Shown in pieces: positions 1 through 10,946 of a stretch of DNA of 64,000 nucleotides. The notes beneath the pieces are model-generated. The model was not told where the DNA came from. It did no database searches and saw nothing but the letters and a program-made list of their open reading frames with translations. Where the stretch lies: the NCBI GenBank assembly GCA_905221605.1, contig CAJNDS010000510.1:17501-81500 (forward strand). Direction: 5' to 3'. Origin of the DNA: Symbiodinium natans. Taxonomy: Eukaryota > Sar > Dinophyceae > Suessiales > Symbiodiniaceae. The position numbers and the translations under genes are program-made. Positions within the stretch are counted from its first letter, which is position 1. Each line of letters begins with the position of its first letter.

Positions 1-619
1 ACCCTAAGCCCTTAAGACCTCGACGCCTACACCCTGAGGCCCCAAACCCTGAACACTCAAACCCGGAAGAAAACCCACAAGCCTCAACTTTCAACCCAGA
101 TCCTGACTGCGGCCGGAAAGCCCATGGAGGTGTCTGCACGGAACTCCAGCGACCGCCTGGGCTTTCCAGGGTTTTTTTGGTTTAGGGTTTAGGGTTTAGG
201 GTTAGGGTTCAGGGTTCAGGGTTAGCCACCCGGACATGAAGTCGGTAGCACTTCGGGTGGCATCTCATATATTCTGGAGCGAAGAAGCCAAACTGTCAAC
301 TCTGAAAAACTCCGGGCCAAAACGTTAGTGGTTCACCAATACAACACCAGGGTTTTCTCAGGGGTTCTCGGGTGGGTTATGGGGGGGAGTGTCGGATTGA
401 GGAAAGACTAGGGTTTGGGGTTTAGGGTTTTCTATTCAGAAGCACCTTGAGAACGTCTTCAGTACAGCCTACAACAAGGAGGTTGCGGGTCCTAAGCCCT
501 AAGCCCTAAAGCCTAAAACCCTAAACCTTGACGGTCTTCTTGCATGCATGAGGGCGACTTGGTGTCACCAAGCGCAACGAACGAACGAACACCCTAAAGC
601 CTGAACCCTGAACCGTCTA

Positions 620-800
620 CTTGGAGGTTCATGGGTAGCTCTGAGTAGGGTTCGCGGTATAGCAACTCTACGTGTAACCCTATATACGTAGAGTACATAT
701 AACCCTACTTGTAAGGACCCAAGAGTTTAGTACCTGTACCTATAACCCTACTTAGGCTACTTAGAACCCTACTTGCATGTTCGCACCCATGAACCTCCAG
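620..800. mobile_element. MITE-like element, family A, copy 1
   Basis: The ends are inverted repeats: CTTGGAGGTTCATGGGT at the left and its near-perfect complement ending at 800. The interior is AT-richer and repeats a CCCTAC/TATAACCC theme. Related elements lie at 18,537-18,681, 42,591-42,655 (half) and 46,990-47,084. It is short, has no ORF and has matched ends, so it is a non-autonomous element. The family is unassigned. Confidence 0.6.
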
Positions 801-818
801 GCACTTCAAAAGCCTAAA

Positions 819-917
819 CCCTAAACCCGAAACCCTAAACCCTAAACCCTAAACCCTAAACCCTAAACCCTAAACCCTAAACCCTAAACCCTAAACCCTA
901 AACCCTAAACCCTAAAC
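819..917. repeat. Telomere-like block (CCCTAAA on plus)
   Basis: This is about 13 near-perfect CCCTAAA units. On the minus strand the block begins GTTTAGGG directly after the exon at 918-985, so its first unit can serve as a GT splice donor. Confidence 0.9.
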
Positions 918-985
918 CGTGACGAGCCGCCCCTGAGCATCGAGGAGCTCCATGGTGTTGAGGCCGAAAGGGCGCACACGGAAGG
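918..985 (-). CDS. Putative internal exon abutting telomeric donor
   Basis: The minus-strand island is open and protein-like, containing a stretch around FGLNTMELLDAQGRLVT. It is followed at once by GTTTAGGG, a GT donor made from the telomere-like repeat. The upstream end is uncertain. No family is recognised. Confidence 0.4.
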
Positions 986-1254
986 CTTTGGGCTTGGAGG
1001 GCGTCGAATCCTAAGGGGTTTGGAGGGCTTGGGGCCCGCGAGGGCTGTTGAGGGTGTAGGGTTTCAAGGCTTTTAGGGCTTGTCGGATCCCAGGGATCGT
1101 TTCTTTTTTTGTTTTTGCGTGCTGAGATGTCAGACTTTCGCGCGTCGAAGTACCTTAGACGATATCCTTCCAAGCCTCCTACACCACGTAATCCCCCAGA
1201 ACCAAAACAGGAACATCCTCAAGCCTTAAACCTCCCAAAACCACTGCTGCACAC

Positions 1255-1345
1255 GGCTCCAAGAGGAAGTGGCCCGTGTGCCAAAGCGTAACCGGGATGG
1301 ACGAGGACTTGGTGAAGGCCGAGAGGTTGTGATGGCCCACCACCT
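1255..1345 (-). CDS. Putative exon, unknown protein
   Basis: One minus-strand frame is open across the island between two repeat zones and reads as ordinary protein (contains EVVGHHNLSAFTKSSS). Exact splice sites were not fixed. It could belong with the neighbouring minus-strand islands. Confidence 0.3.
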
Positions 1346-1693
1346 CGCTCCGGGCTCAGGGCTTTCTGGGGCCACAAAATGCAAGGGGCTCAGGGTTTGA
1401 GGTTTGGGGGCGGGTTAGGCTCTTTAGGGGGGTTTTGGGCGGGCTTCGAGCTTAGGGGGGTTTAGGGGGGTTTTAGGGGGGCTTGGGGGGCAAAGGTTCA
1501 GGGTTTGATGTTTCGGGTTCAAGGGTTACCGGTTCGAGGAGATTAGGGTTCAGGGTTTAGGGTTTAGGGTTTAGAGCTTAGGGTTTAGGGTTTAGGGCTT
1601 AGGGTCTAGGGTTTAGGGTTTAGGGCTTAGGGCTTGGGGCTTGGGGCTTGGGGCTTAGGGCTTAAGGCTTAGAGTTTAGGGCCCTATCCGCAC

Positions 1694-1776
1694 CGTGAGG
1701 ATCAGCTTGCCGGACTCTTGCGACACGTCCTCGATCAATCTGGGCACTCCCTGGACCAGGCCCCCGGTCCTGCGGT
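1694..1776 (-). CDS. Putative internal exon, unknown protein
   Basis: This 83-bp island on the minus strand starts after CCCTAG and ends at a GT donor (ACG|GTGCGG). The in-frame translation includes GLVQGVPRLIEDVSQESGK, which is typical soluble-protein sequence. It lies between telomere-like blocks on both sides, so those blocks would be its flanking introns. Confidence 0.5.
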
Positions 1777-1780
1777 CTAG

Positions 1781-2084
1781 GGCTTGGGGTTTAGGGTTTA
1801 GGGTTTAGGGTTTAGGGTTTAGGGTTTAGGGTTTAGGGTTTAGGGTTTAGGGTTTAGGGTTTAGGGTTAGGGTTTAGGGTTTAGGGTTTAGGTTTAGGGT
1901 TTAGGGTTTAGGGTTTAGGGTTTAGGGTTTAGGGTTTAGGGTTTAGGGTTTAGGGTTTAGGGTTTAGGGTTTAGGGTTTAGGGTTTAGGGTTTAGGGTTT
2001 AGGGTTTAGGGTTTAGGGTTTAGGGTTTAGGGTTTAGGGTTTAGGGTTTAGGGTTTAGGGTTTAGGGTTTAGGGTTTAGGCATT
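1781..2084. repeat. Longest telomere-like block (TTTAGGG on plus)
   Basis: About 300 bp of almost pure GGGTTTA, roughly 40 units with only a few one-base deletions. It is the longest homogeneous block in the window, so it may be the youngest insertion or have been homogenised by slippage. Confidence 0.95.
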
Positions 2085-2099
2085 AGGGTTTTGGGTTTG

Positions 2100-3355
2100 T
2101 GTTTTTGGGTTAAAGGGTTGAGGCTTAGGGCATAGGGTGTGTCAGGAGAGGGCGCGCGCTCGGGTGTCAAATGCACTGTTGCTTGCCAACCCAGTTTGTG
2201 AATTGAGCTCTTTCGTGCGCCGATGCGCGCTTCTCTTTGTTGAAGCCACGCCTCTGGTCTGGGCTTCGGAAAGGGGTAGCCGGGCTCAAACCCTAAAGCC
2301 TTCTCTCTAAACCCTAAACCCTAAAGCCACAAACCAAGTTCATGTTCCTTGTCGGCCCTTTTCGGGCCTTCGGCGTTTTTTGGGTCCAGTGAGTGTCCAA
2401 TTCACAACGGGAGAGTTTTCAATAAATCCTAAATCCGAAGTCCTAAATCTTAAACCCTGAATACTAACCCGACTCCTAAATCCCAAATCCTGATACTACA
2501 TGCCAACAAGTGATGGGGGGACACCAGGATTTGGTTTGACCAATAGCAAAAAAGCGATTCTTAACACAGAAATAGATGGCTCTTGGGATACTTCCAATTC
2601 TGGACCTGGGCACCCAGAATCGTGACCATACATCCGAAACCCGATCCTAAATCCAAAATCCTGAATCATACATCCTAAGCCCGAATCCTAAATCCTAAAT
2701 CCTGAATCTTAGATCTAAAACCCGAATCCCTGAATCCTGAATATTCAATCCCAAATCCTCAACGCTAGAGGCTAGATCCCTTAATCCTAAATCCTAACTC
2801 CGAACCCTACATCCTGAATCCTAAATCCTATGTCCGAAACAAATCCTAAATCCTAGGGGATGTACCTGTATGGTTGGGCTTTAGGACTGAGGTCTTGAAG
2901 GGCTTTGGGCCCACATCTCCCTTTTCTTGAGGGTGGATGGGCGCCGAGCCCCATTCCAGGTCGGATAGGAATGCAGGGAAAATCGTTCTCCAGGGTTGGG
3001 ATACCATGCGGTTGAAGGGCTTGTAGAATCGATGAATCCGATAGTCGTAATTGCGGCAGTGTACGACGGATGCGCGAAACAGCCGCTGTTGACTCGGGTA
3101 GGAGCCACAGTGTGGAAAGCGTGCAGACTTGCAGGCATAACATTTTTTTAAACCAACTTTGAAATTTGAACCTCTTCTACCTCTCGGCTCCCGGAGTGTG
3201 GCCAGAGACTCCGAAACGAGGCATTCAGATGGGTCCCCTGGAGTGTGATTGCGGCACGGGGCACGGGGCACGGCCCAGGGCATTCGGCAGAACAGCGCAG
3301 TAATTAAGCCAGGTCTGATGCCTGGGATCGGCGGCTGACTTCTTCTGAAAGATAC
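2100..3355. other. Repeat-rich gap with degenerate CCTAAATC repeats
   Basis: From 2,400 to 2,860 the sequence is a mosaic of CCTAAATCC/CCTGAATCC variants, a diverged relative of the telomere-like unit. Islands at 2,130-2,285 and 2,860-3,280 are open in more than one frame and I could not choose a coding strand. Confidence 0.6.
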
Positions 3356-3358
3356 GCT

Positions 3359-4593
3359 TCACGATCCGGCAAGGGGACGAGCCAACGCCATGCTGACAAA
3401 CGTGCCATCGAGTAGAGGAATCCTGCGAAGGTCGGCCGTAGTTGTCATCAACATGGATCGCCCGCCAGAGTTCGCAGAAGCAAGAAGGGTCTCTGCTGGG
3501 ACAAGGTTGATTAGTTCACGCTCCACGTCGTCCCGCAGTCTGCTTACAAGCGGTGTCTGGGCAAGACATGACGACACGAGCCACGATGCGCCTGCCACTG
3601 CACCCCCAACTGTTGAGGATTCTGGTCAGAGTGCATTCGTTCAGTCCAGCTTCCTCCTATCGAGCTCAAACAACGGAAGAAAATGGGAGCCAATACAGTC
3701 GGGCGATTCAATGGCGCCAGAGGAAAAGAGATCGGGATTTATGGTGAGCTTGAAGATGTCTTGAGCTAGGTGCGCAACTAAGCCCTGCACTGGTTTGGAA
3801 GCCCAGTTGTCAAGCGCCTCTTGGCGGAGAAACTCTCGCAAGAAGTGTGTGAAGGGGCCGGTTCTTGCACAACCTTTGTGGGCGATAGAGCAAAGGCTCC
3901 CCCAGCCGGGTTTACCTGTACCAGCGCACGGTGCGGAATTGCAGTGGAGGCTTGGTGGGATCTCATGTCGAGACACACAATCCCGGACTACAAATCCCCA
4001 ATCTCAGCAAACCAGACGTTCCACAGGTCTGGGCGTTGAATCTGACGCAGGCGCCAGGGTGGCAGCCTGGCATGGGAGCGGTATCATCCCAGCTAAGCGC
4101 CGTTTCGCGCAGGATGTGCTTAAGACAAAAGACCAGCGGCTGGCACATTTGCTGCTAAGGTTCGATTCAGCGCCAGAAACCAGTCGGTCGAGAATATGAA
4201 AGAGGGCTGACCGGTCAAACACGAGTAGATGCCAATGTCCACGCTAGCGATATCTAAGAGAACCAAGAAGAGCCAACAGCTCAGCTGCGTCAACGCCCAC
4301 GCGCCCCCATCCGAAGCGCTCGGGAAGTCTACCAACATGTTGGTGGGACACTGCTCTACTGGAATCCCAGTAGGGGCCTTCAGAGAGGCGCGGGCACGGA
4401 ACATCAAGCTATGGAACATTCCACGTTCCAATCTCGCACGGAGTTCTGCAGCACGGAACGGGTAGCCCCTTTCCGGCGCCTTTCATTCCATCTTGCTGCG
4501 CCACACAGCCTTTCTGACCTTTCCTAAGCCTGCCGGTCCACCACCGACAGCACCAAGCAGCAGCGCCAACAGCAACAGAAGGCGCAAAGACAT
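3359..4593 (-). CDS. Spliced gene for a predicted secreted or membrane protein
   Basis: The start exon, 4,593-4,519, encodes 25 residues beginning MSLRLLLLLALLLGAVGGG. This is a textbook signal peptide or anchor with a Leu-rich core, and it ends at a GT donor (AAG|GTCAGA). Further minus-strand exon-like stretches follow. One at about 4,460-4,130 has a hydrophobic segment near LSCWLFLVLLDIASVDIG and a cysteine-bearing flank. One lies at about 3,880-3,641. The last, about 3,560-3,359, contains SRLRDDVERELINLVPAETL and ends at a stop. Middle splice sites are not resolved, so exon joins are tentative. The protein would enter the secretory pathway. No known domain is recognised, and there is little telomere-like repeat inside this gene, unlike its neighbours. 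Confidence 0.5.
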
Positions 4594-4739
4594 GTTGCTG
4601 ACTGCTCTGACAAGGCTCACGTCGCGGGCAGACATGGGCTTTGCACGTTCCCCAGACCCGGCACTCGCGCCCGCCCGTCTACTTCCTACCGCTCGAGGAG
4701 CTCGATGATGATTTTGATTCTGATTCTGCCAACCCTGAA

Positions 4740-4868
4740 ACCGTACACCCCGGCCTTGAGGCGCTGAAACCCTAAACTGCAGGCCTTGCGGCCCTGAAAC
4801 CCTAACTCCAAGGCCTTGAGGCCCTGAAACCCTAAACGCCAGGCCTTGAGGTTCTGAAACCCTAAACC
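4740..4868. repeat. Hybrid 33-bp tandem repeat containing CCCTAAA
   Basis: Four imperfect copies of a roughly 33-bp unit combine GCCTTGAGGCCCTGAAACCC with one CCCTAAAC heptamer. The telomere-like unit has been captured inside a longer minisatellite. Confidence 0.75.
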
Positions 4869-4871
4869 AAC

Positions 4872-5120
4872 CGAACAAAGCCACGAAAAGTTGGCCATGA
4901 ACCACGAAAAACTTGCCATGAATTTCGAAACAGTTTGCCATGAAAAATTGTCCATTAACCACGAAGAATTGGCCATGAACCACGAACGATTTGGCCATGA
5001 ATCACGAAAATAAAACTGTCCGTTGGTCATGAACCACGAAAGATTGGCCATGAGCCCATGAATCCTGCCAAATTGGCCATGAATCTGAACCACGAGAAAA
5101 TGGCAATGAACCACGAGTTC
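4872..5120. repeat. Degenerate minisatellite, TTGGCCATGAACCACGAA
   Basis: About ten diverged copies of a roughly 24-bp unit (TTGGCCATGAACCACGAAAA) run from 4,872 to 5,120. Minus-strand frames look like repeated hydrophobic peptides only because of the periodicity, and I do not call a gene here. Confidence 0.75.
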
Positions 5121-5351
5121 ATTGCGGTTTAAACTACCATACGATGGAGAGGTTTAGGGTTTGGGGTTTAAGGTCCACGCCGTCCCCAATTCACCACTCG
5201 CAGGGTCGCCCAGTCCTCGAACAGCGCAAGCCGGTCGCGCAGGCCACAGAGAACCTGGGTGCATCTGAGGCCCGAAAAAGGCTGGCAACTGGGTTTAGGG
5301 TTTCGGGTTTAGGGTATAGGGTTTAGGGTTTAAGGTTTAGGGGGGGACTCC

Positions 5352-5575
5352 TCATATCGACACCCCAGAATATTGGGATCCCCGCATCATAAGGAGTAAG
5401 GCTTCTTTCGGGAACGCCTGCATGACAGGGCGGTTCGGCTCTGTAAAAGTGTTTGGCCTGCTGCTCAAAACGCTGCCGCTTGCAAAAGACGAGACGAAGA
5501 TGCTGTCTTTCTGGGAAACGTCGGTCAAGTTTGGCCTCAAGTCAACCCACCTGACCTGCCCCCTTTGACCCCCGA
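5352..5575 (-). CDS. Putative exon, unknown protein
   Basis: The minus-strand frame is open for the whole island and reads as normal protein, including VDLRPNLTDVSQKDSIFVSS with one N-glycosylation sequon. It is bounded by telomere-like blocks at about 5,345 and 5,670. No family is recognised. Confidence 0.45.
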
Positions 5576-5599
5576 AGTGTGCGCACATGATAAATCTGT

Positions 5600-7930
5600 T
5601 AAATGGTACGTGGGCATAAGAACAATAGAAAGAGTAACTCCGGCACAGCTTGCTTGGAGGAACAGCCCTAAACCCTAAACCCTAAACCCTATACCCTGAA
5701 CCCTGAACCCTGAACCCTGAACCAACTAAGCGAAACCTGCGTTTTGACGAACTGGACACCCAAAGACCAGCAGGACCTGCCAGGAAGCAGCACGCTCACG
5801 GCAAGCCTCAGTCTTCGATTTGTGTTACGGATCAGGGTTCAGAGTGAAGAGGTTCAGGGTCAGGGTTTAGGGGTTAGGGGTTAGGGGTTTAGGGTTTAGG
5901 GTTTAGGGTTTAGGGTTTAGGGTTTAGGGTGTAGTGTTTAGGGTTTAGGGTTTAGGGTTTAGTGTTTAGTGATTAGGGTGAAGGCTTTAGGGTTCAGGTA
6001 TCAGTTCGTTGGGGGGGTAGGTTAGCCTCCGTTCAGCTAGCAATAACAGCAACAAGCAATCACAATATCAGCCTCAATATCAAGAACAATCACAATCACA
6101 AATTGCCAGGACAATGGTTTAGGGTTTAGGGTTTACGGGTTGCGGGTTTAGGGTTTAGGGTTTGGGGTTTAGGGTTTAGGGTGAAAAGCCTCCAAGCAGA
6201 GGAACATGACCAGAGCCTCGACGAACCTAAGGCCCTCGACGACGCACACTGCCCCGGCACCGCCTCCTGCGGTCCTTGTTAAGAGCTTTTCGGGGGGGTT
6301 TAGGGTTTAAGGCTAGGGTCTAGGGTTGAGGGTTTTGGGTTTAGGGTGTGAGGGCTTGAGGGCTTTAGGCAAATGATTCCTGCTACTTGAAGCCTAAACT
6401 CTGGGGCTTGAGGGAACGCTTTCGGACGCTTGGCTTCCTTGGGAGCCCTGCTGGAGGTTTTTGGGGGTTGGAGTTTAGGTTTAGGGTTTAGGGTTTAGGG
6501 CTAAGGGTTTAGGGTTCAGGGTTCAGGGTTCAGAGTTCAGGGTTCAGGGTTCAGGGTTTAGGGTTTAGGGCGTAGCACGGGTCAGCTGAACGCAATAGTG
6601 TGAAGACATGCCCACCCCAAGGCCACACAATCACAACTCACTGCGAAACCAAACCGGAGCCAGCCTAAAGCAAGCCACCCATTCACAACTCACACGTCGG
6701 ATCTTCGCATTAGACTGAAGTTAGTTCGGACTTCGAACGGCTGGGAAAGATTTCGACGAGGAAGCTCCAACAGGCAGCAGCCCAAGCCCCTAGCTTTAAA
6801 AAGTGGTGCAAGAGCAAGTAGCCGTCATCTTCTGGAAATTAAGTCAGCTTCAGACTTCGCGCCTGACCCCTCCTGGAACCCCAGAAGGCGAAGGACACAC
6901 CCCTTCAGGTTTTTGCGAAGGGACGGTCTGGGCCGAAGGGCCCTCAAAAGTGAATAGGCTGCAGGTCGAGGGTCAGGCGAGGGACACACTCCTTCAGGTT
7001 TTTTGCGGAGGGGACGGTTTGGGCCAGGTTGCAGCTTGGGGCCATCAGGCAAAGGATACCCTATAAGGTTGTTGCGAAGGTAACGGAAGGGCGCGCTCTC
7101 ATAGAAAACTCAGGCGTGCATGGAGCGGGTCGAAGCTCAGGGTCAGGCCTCCCAGGGCCTCTTCTAGGTGATGTCAGGGATTTTGAAGCAGGTAGGGGGG
7201 GTGGCCCAGAAGGCAAAGGATACCCCCCCTCGGGTTTTAGGGAAAAAATATATCTGCAGTGACTGTGCTTGGCGACCAAGCTTGGCGACCCCTCAGGGGT
7301 GCGGTGGGCAGGCTCTGCAGCTCAAGCAGAGCCTGCCATGGTCTCGCTGAGCGCTCGACTGCGCCCGCCTACCCCAACAGAGGTGCGAGGGGTGGTGGGC
7401 GGGTTTAGGGTTCAGAGTTTAGGGTGTAGGGTTTAGGGTTTGGGGTTCAGGGTTTAGGGTTGGGGTTTAGGGTTTAGGGTTTCGGCTTTAGGGAGTTGTA
7501 CCAGTTGTGGGTTGTAGGGCGTTTAGGGACGTGGATTGTCAGAAAACTCGGGAAGCTAACATTTCCTCCAGCACAACGGCCCTTGTTGGTTGGGGCTTGG
7601 TTGAGGACGGCGTAGAGCATGGCGTGCGCGCGTAAGCCGAAACCCTCAATCCCACCAACCCAGCGCCAAACCCGATAGACCCCGTTCCAACAGCCAAAAC
7701 CCTAGAACATAACCCTAAACCCCGAAGACCCTAGAAAAAAACTCCAAGGTTCAAAGCCTAAACAGCCCTTTTTGGGGTGTAGGGTCTAGGGCTTAGGGTT
7801 TAGGGTTCAGGGTTTAGGGTTTAGGGTTTAGGGTTTAGGGGTTAGGGGTTAGGGGTTAGGGTTTAGGGTTTAGGGTTTAGGGTTTCGGGTTTAGGGTGTA
7901 GGGTTTAGGGTCTAGGGCCTAGCCCACAGT
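5600..7930. other. Telomere-like blocks and unresolved islands
   Basis: Blocks lie at 5,665-5,720, 5,855-5,990, 6,117-6,182, 6,475-6,570, 7,400-7,490 and 7,780-7,920. Islands at 5,730-5,830 and 6,185-6,290 are open on both strands. No gene can be supported here with confidence. Confidence 0.6.
6870..7255. repeat. Imperfect ~90-bp tandem repeat
   Basis: Four diverged copies share GGCGAAGGACACACCCCTTC followed by AGGTTTTTGCGAAGG and a GGTCTGGGCC-like segment (near 6,885, 6,975, 7,050 and 7,215). Spacing is about 80 to 160 bp. No coding signal is convincing. Confidence 0.6.
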
Positions 7931-7934
7931 TCAG

Positions 7935-8042
7935 TTCAGGGTCTGGATCATAAGTGGGCACGGCGCACAGATGCCATCTCCATCCGGGTCAGTCTGCCGG
8001 TAGGGGCAGAGGATGTCAATGCTCCCGATCTCTGCGCGGAAC
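7935..8042 (-). CDS. Putative Cys-rich exon
   Basis: On the minus strand the exon starts after an AAG|G acceptor and reads RAEIGSIDILCPYRQTDPDG and then DGICAPCP. The CP-rich, Asp/Gly-rich style resembles extracellular repeat modules. Telomere-like blocks flank both sides. The 3' splice position is uncertain. Confidence 0.5.
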
Positions 8043-8049
8043 CTTCAAG

Positions 8050-9300
8050 TTAAGTTTAGGGTTTAGGGTTTAGAGTTTAGGGTTTAGGGTTTAGGGTTTG
8101 GGGTTTAGGGTTTAGGGTTTGGGGTTTGGGGTTTAGGGTTTGGGGTTTGGGGTTAGCCCCAACAAACGGCTGTTACGATAAGGGAAAGCACCCCTGGGTT
8201 GAGGTCATATCTCAACTCCGAACCCTACGATTAGGGCCACGAGGCTTGGAACAAGCAACCGAGGGATTCCAGGGTTTAGGGTTTAGGGTTTAGGGTTTTA
8301 AGGTTTTGGGGTTTTTGAGTTTTGGGGCTGAAGGCTGAGGGTTTAGGGTCTCTCAATGCGAACATCACCCCTGGGCTTACGGGCTTCTTTTGGGGAGGCT
8401 ACGAAGGCATCTGCCAAGGGGCTCCAGCTTCGTGTCGCACGCGTAGCCCCAGTCCGCGGAGGGCTGGCACCAGCACACCTCAGCATGAAGGCCCAGACCC
8501 CAAGAAGCCCTGCAGAAGCTTGGGCCCTCAACCTAACACTGTACGGCTTTAAGACGCGGAAGTATATAAGAACAAAGCACCAGAAGAAGAACAAAAAAAA
8601 AAAACTAAAACCCTGAAAATGGCAGCGCTTTCCAGGTTTTCTTGGGTTTAAAGGCCTCAGGGTTTCAGGCGCGGCTTCAACGGCGCCTTAGAGCGCTTGT
8701 AAAGCCATGGGTCATTGGGGGACTGGGAAGATCCAGGTACACCTTGGGCAGGCACAGGCCCCCAAACGCTGAACCTCCTCAACCCAGCACAAAACCCGAG
8801 TATAGGGGCCTTAATAATTAGAACAGGGTTTTGGGGGCGTCATTGTAGTATTCTTATATAGGGACTTTGAGAAAATACTCGTAATTACTCCCGCCCCTAG
8901 AATACTCCCACCTTGTATGTAGTCGCAAGCAGGCCCAGATCTGTTGAAATCTTGCCGAAGTTGAAGGAATGGGTTTCGAGGTCATAGGCGGCGGTGGTGT
9001 TCAATCCTGCTGTTTCTTATGGACTGTTTCGGGTTTAGTGTTTCGGGTTTAGAGTTTAGGGGTGAGGGGGAGGGTTTAGGGTTTGGGGTTTGGGGTTTAG
9101 GGTTTAGGGTTTAGGGTTTAGGGTTTAGGGTTTAGGGTTTAGGGTTTAGGGTTTAGGGTTTAGGGTTTAGGGTTTAGGGTTTAGGGTTTAGGGCTTCGGG
9201 GGGGGGGGGGAGGCAGCAAGCCCCAAACGCCTATGGTGCACTGAGGATAGGGTGGTCTGATCAACCACCTGTACCCGCAACAACTATCAGTTTGTGACAT
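8050..9300. other. Telomere-like blocks, no supported gene
   Basis: Blocks lie at 8,053-8,155, 8,270-8,350 and 9,020-9,195, the last followed by a 12-base G run. The island 8,341-8,560 is open on both strands and 8,650-9,020 shows nothing convincing. Confidence 0.6.
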
Positions 9301-9319
9301 CACTCCGGTACAGTTACCA

Positions 9320-9450
9320 TACTTCTAACCCTACTTATAACGACCCATGAACTTGCAAAAAGATCGGATCTTGAAGGATTGCAAAAGAGGGAAGAGAATG
9401 CCCATCCCTTCTCCCTCCTTAGCAAGGGAAACCGCGTCTGAGGCTCATAC
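9320..9450 (-). CDS. Putative exon, unknown protein
   Basis: The minus-strand island translates to a protein-like stretch containing LLRREKGWAFSSLFCNPS. Boundaries are approximate and it is flanked by degenerate repeats. Low-moderate confidence only. Confidence 0.3.
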
Positions 9451-9593
9451 TTGGGTTTAGGGTTCGGGGATGCAAAAGCCAAAACCACCCTAACCCAACC
9501 CCAAAACCCTCAACCCTACACCCCAAACCCCTGAACCCTAAACGCCTAAACCCTAAACCCCAAACCCCAAACCCCAAATCCTAAACCCTAAAC

Positions 9594-9688
9594 CCTGCCT
9601 GCTGGATCCAGCTGGCCGCAACTCGGCAGTATCATGGCCCGGTCGTCTGCCGTGAGGTCGATGCCGTGGACATCCTTGAAGATTTGGT
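9594..9688 (-). CDS. Putative internal exon ending on a telomeric donor
   Basis: The minus-strand exon starts after CCAAAG and contains FKDVHGIDLTADDRAMILP. It ends AGG|GTTTAGGG, so the donor dinucleotide is supplied by the telomere-like repeat. The upstream flank is the same repeat in the opposite orientation. No family is recognised. Confidence 0.5.
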
Positions 9689-10134
9689 CTTTGGTTAGGG
9701 TGTAGGGTTTAGGGTTTAGGGTTTAGGGTTTAAGGTCTAGGGTTTAGGGTTTAGGGTGTAGGGTTTAAGGCTTCTGGGGGCTTAAGGGCATACAGGGCTT
9801 CTAGGGTTGAGGGCGCGGGGTTGAGGGCGTGGGAATGAGGGCGTGGGGATGAGGGCGTGGAAAGGGTTTGAGGTTCAGGGTTTAGCCAATCCTGCTCAGC
9901 TGTTTAAGGCTTCGGATATCGGGCTTCGGAACAAATACCTTCAGGATTTGCTTTAGGGTGTAGGGATGTCTATTATGTGTCATTCGCCTCGGTTTCCTGC
10001 TGAGAGGCGTCTAGTACAAGCAAGTCTCCTTCCCTCCCTCCCCCCAACCGGACACATTCTGTACCCCCCGCCCCCCGGCCTACAACCTCCCCGAGACCTG
10101 CGCTGAAACCTCTCAAGACCTGCACTTCCTGGGG

Positions 10135-10215
10135 ACCATATGAACCCTAAAATTGGGGTCATAGATCCTATATTACTATAAGTCCTATTAAGGTCTATGA
10201 ACCATAAACCCTTTT
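10135..10215. repeat. Dispersed ~80-bp repeat, copy 1
   Basis: GACCATATGAACCCTAAAAT and the following TATTACTATAAGTCCTATTA are matched, with substitutions, by 12,891-12,975. The TACTA...TCCTA...AAG motif also recalls the palindrome at 17,293-17,389. Probably a diverged short element. Confidence 0.5.
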
Positions 10216-10652
10216 AGGGTTCGTTTCGTCCCCCCAAGGTTTGGACCCTCCTTGGACCGATGCGCACGCTACACCCCGCGTTGGGCCAGCCCGGCGGCCG
10301 AGGCGGCGCGCGCGAAGCGCTCTGAAGCCAAAGGCAGGGTCGAAGCGTCTGGGTTCTATAGGGTTGAGGGATTCGGGGGGCACTGAATCAGTGAAGAACC
10401 CACAAAACCCGACTCTCCTGCACTGCGAGGGGGCTTGCTTCGGGCTGCAGAAGGCCGAGGGGCGGAGACGATGAGAGGCTCCGCCTTCCCGAGCTGATAG
10501 GGTGGCAGCTGGCTCCGGGAGTTGGGCCCCGTGTAGACAAAGGACCTTAGTTGTTTTACCCGGGGGAACGAAAGGATAACCTTTGGGGATGTTAAAGGGA
10601 TGATATTACCCCCAAAAAGGGTAAAGGTTAACTACTCTACTACTAGGGGACC

Positions 10653-10803
10653 CTGCAGACACGGAGAAGTCGACGGAGTCCGTGCAGTTGGTTGCAGCAG
10701 TCTTGCGGCACCAGCAGAGCTCGAAGATTCCGGGGCTGGCTTGGCGCATGCTCTCAAAGGACCTCATCTTGTACTCGCCGTGCTCGTCATAAACCTTGGG
10801 GTC
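10653..10803 (-). CDS. Putative ectodomain exon with LCWC motif
   Basis: The minus-strand exon carries DPKVYDEHGEYKMRSFESM and then SPGIFELCWC...NCTDSVDFSV. A second exon at 12,560-12,884 has the matching pattern PGDKLLCWC followed by F..GISA...VGPEP. This suggests one protein with repeated Cys/Trp-rich modules, and an NCT sequon supports an extracellular location. The donor is near TCTGCAG|GG and the acceptor TGTGCAG|A. Confidence 0.55.
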
Positions 10804-10867
10804 TGCACATGAACCCCAACCTCCTATACCCGATGCTGCTATAAAACCCATACTAAGGCTTCAATCC

Positions 10868-10946
10868 TAAACCCTAAACCCTAAACCCTAAACCCTAAAC
10901 CCTAAACCCTAAACCCTAAACCCTAAACCCTAAACCCTAAACCCTG
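10868..10946. repeat. Telomere-like block (CCCTAAA on plus)
   Basis: Eleven near-perfect CCCTAAA units. The sequence to the right (10,950-11,420) is AT-richer, shows no repeats and has only a weak plus-strand frame. Confidence 0.9.

Noticed and set aside
1-2090. True chromosome end (telomere)
   Set aside because: Repeats occur in both orientations, are degenerate, and continue for 36 kb among gene-like islands. A real end would be a uniform one-orientation array at the terminus.
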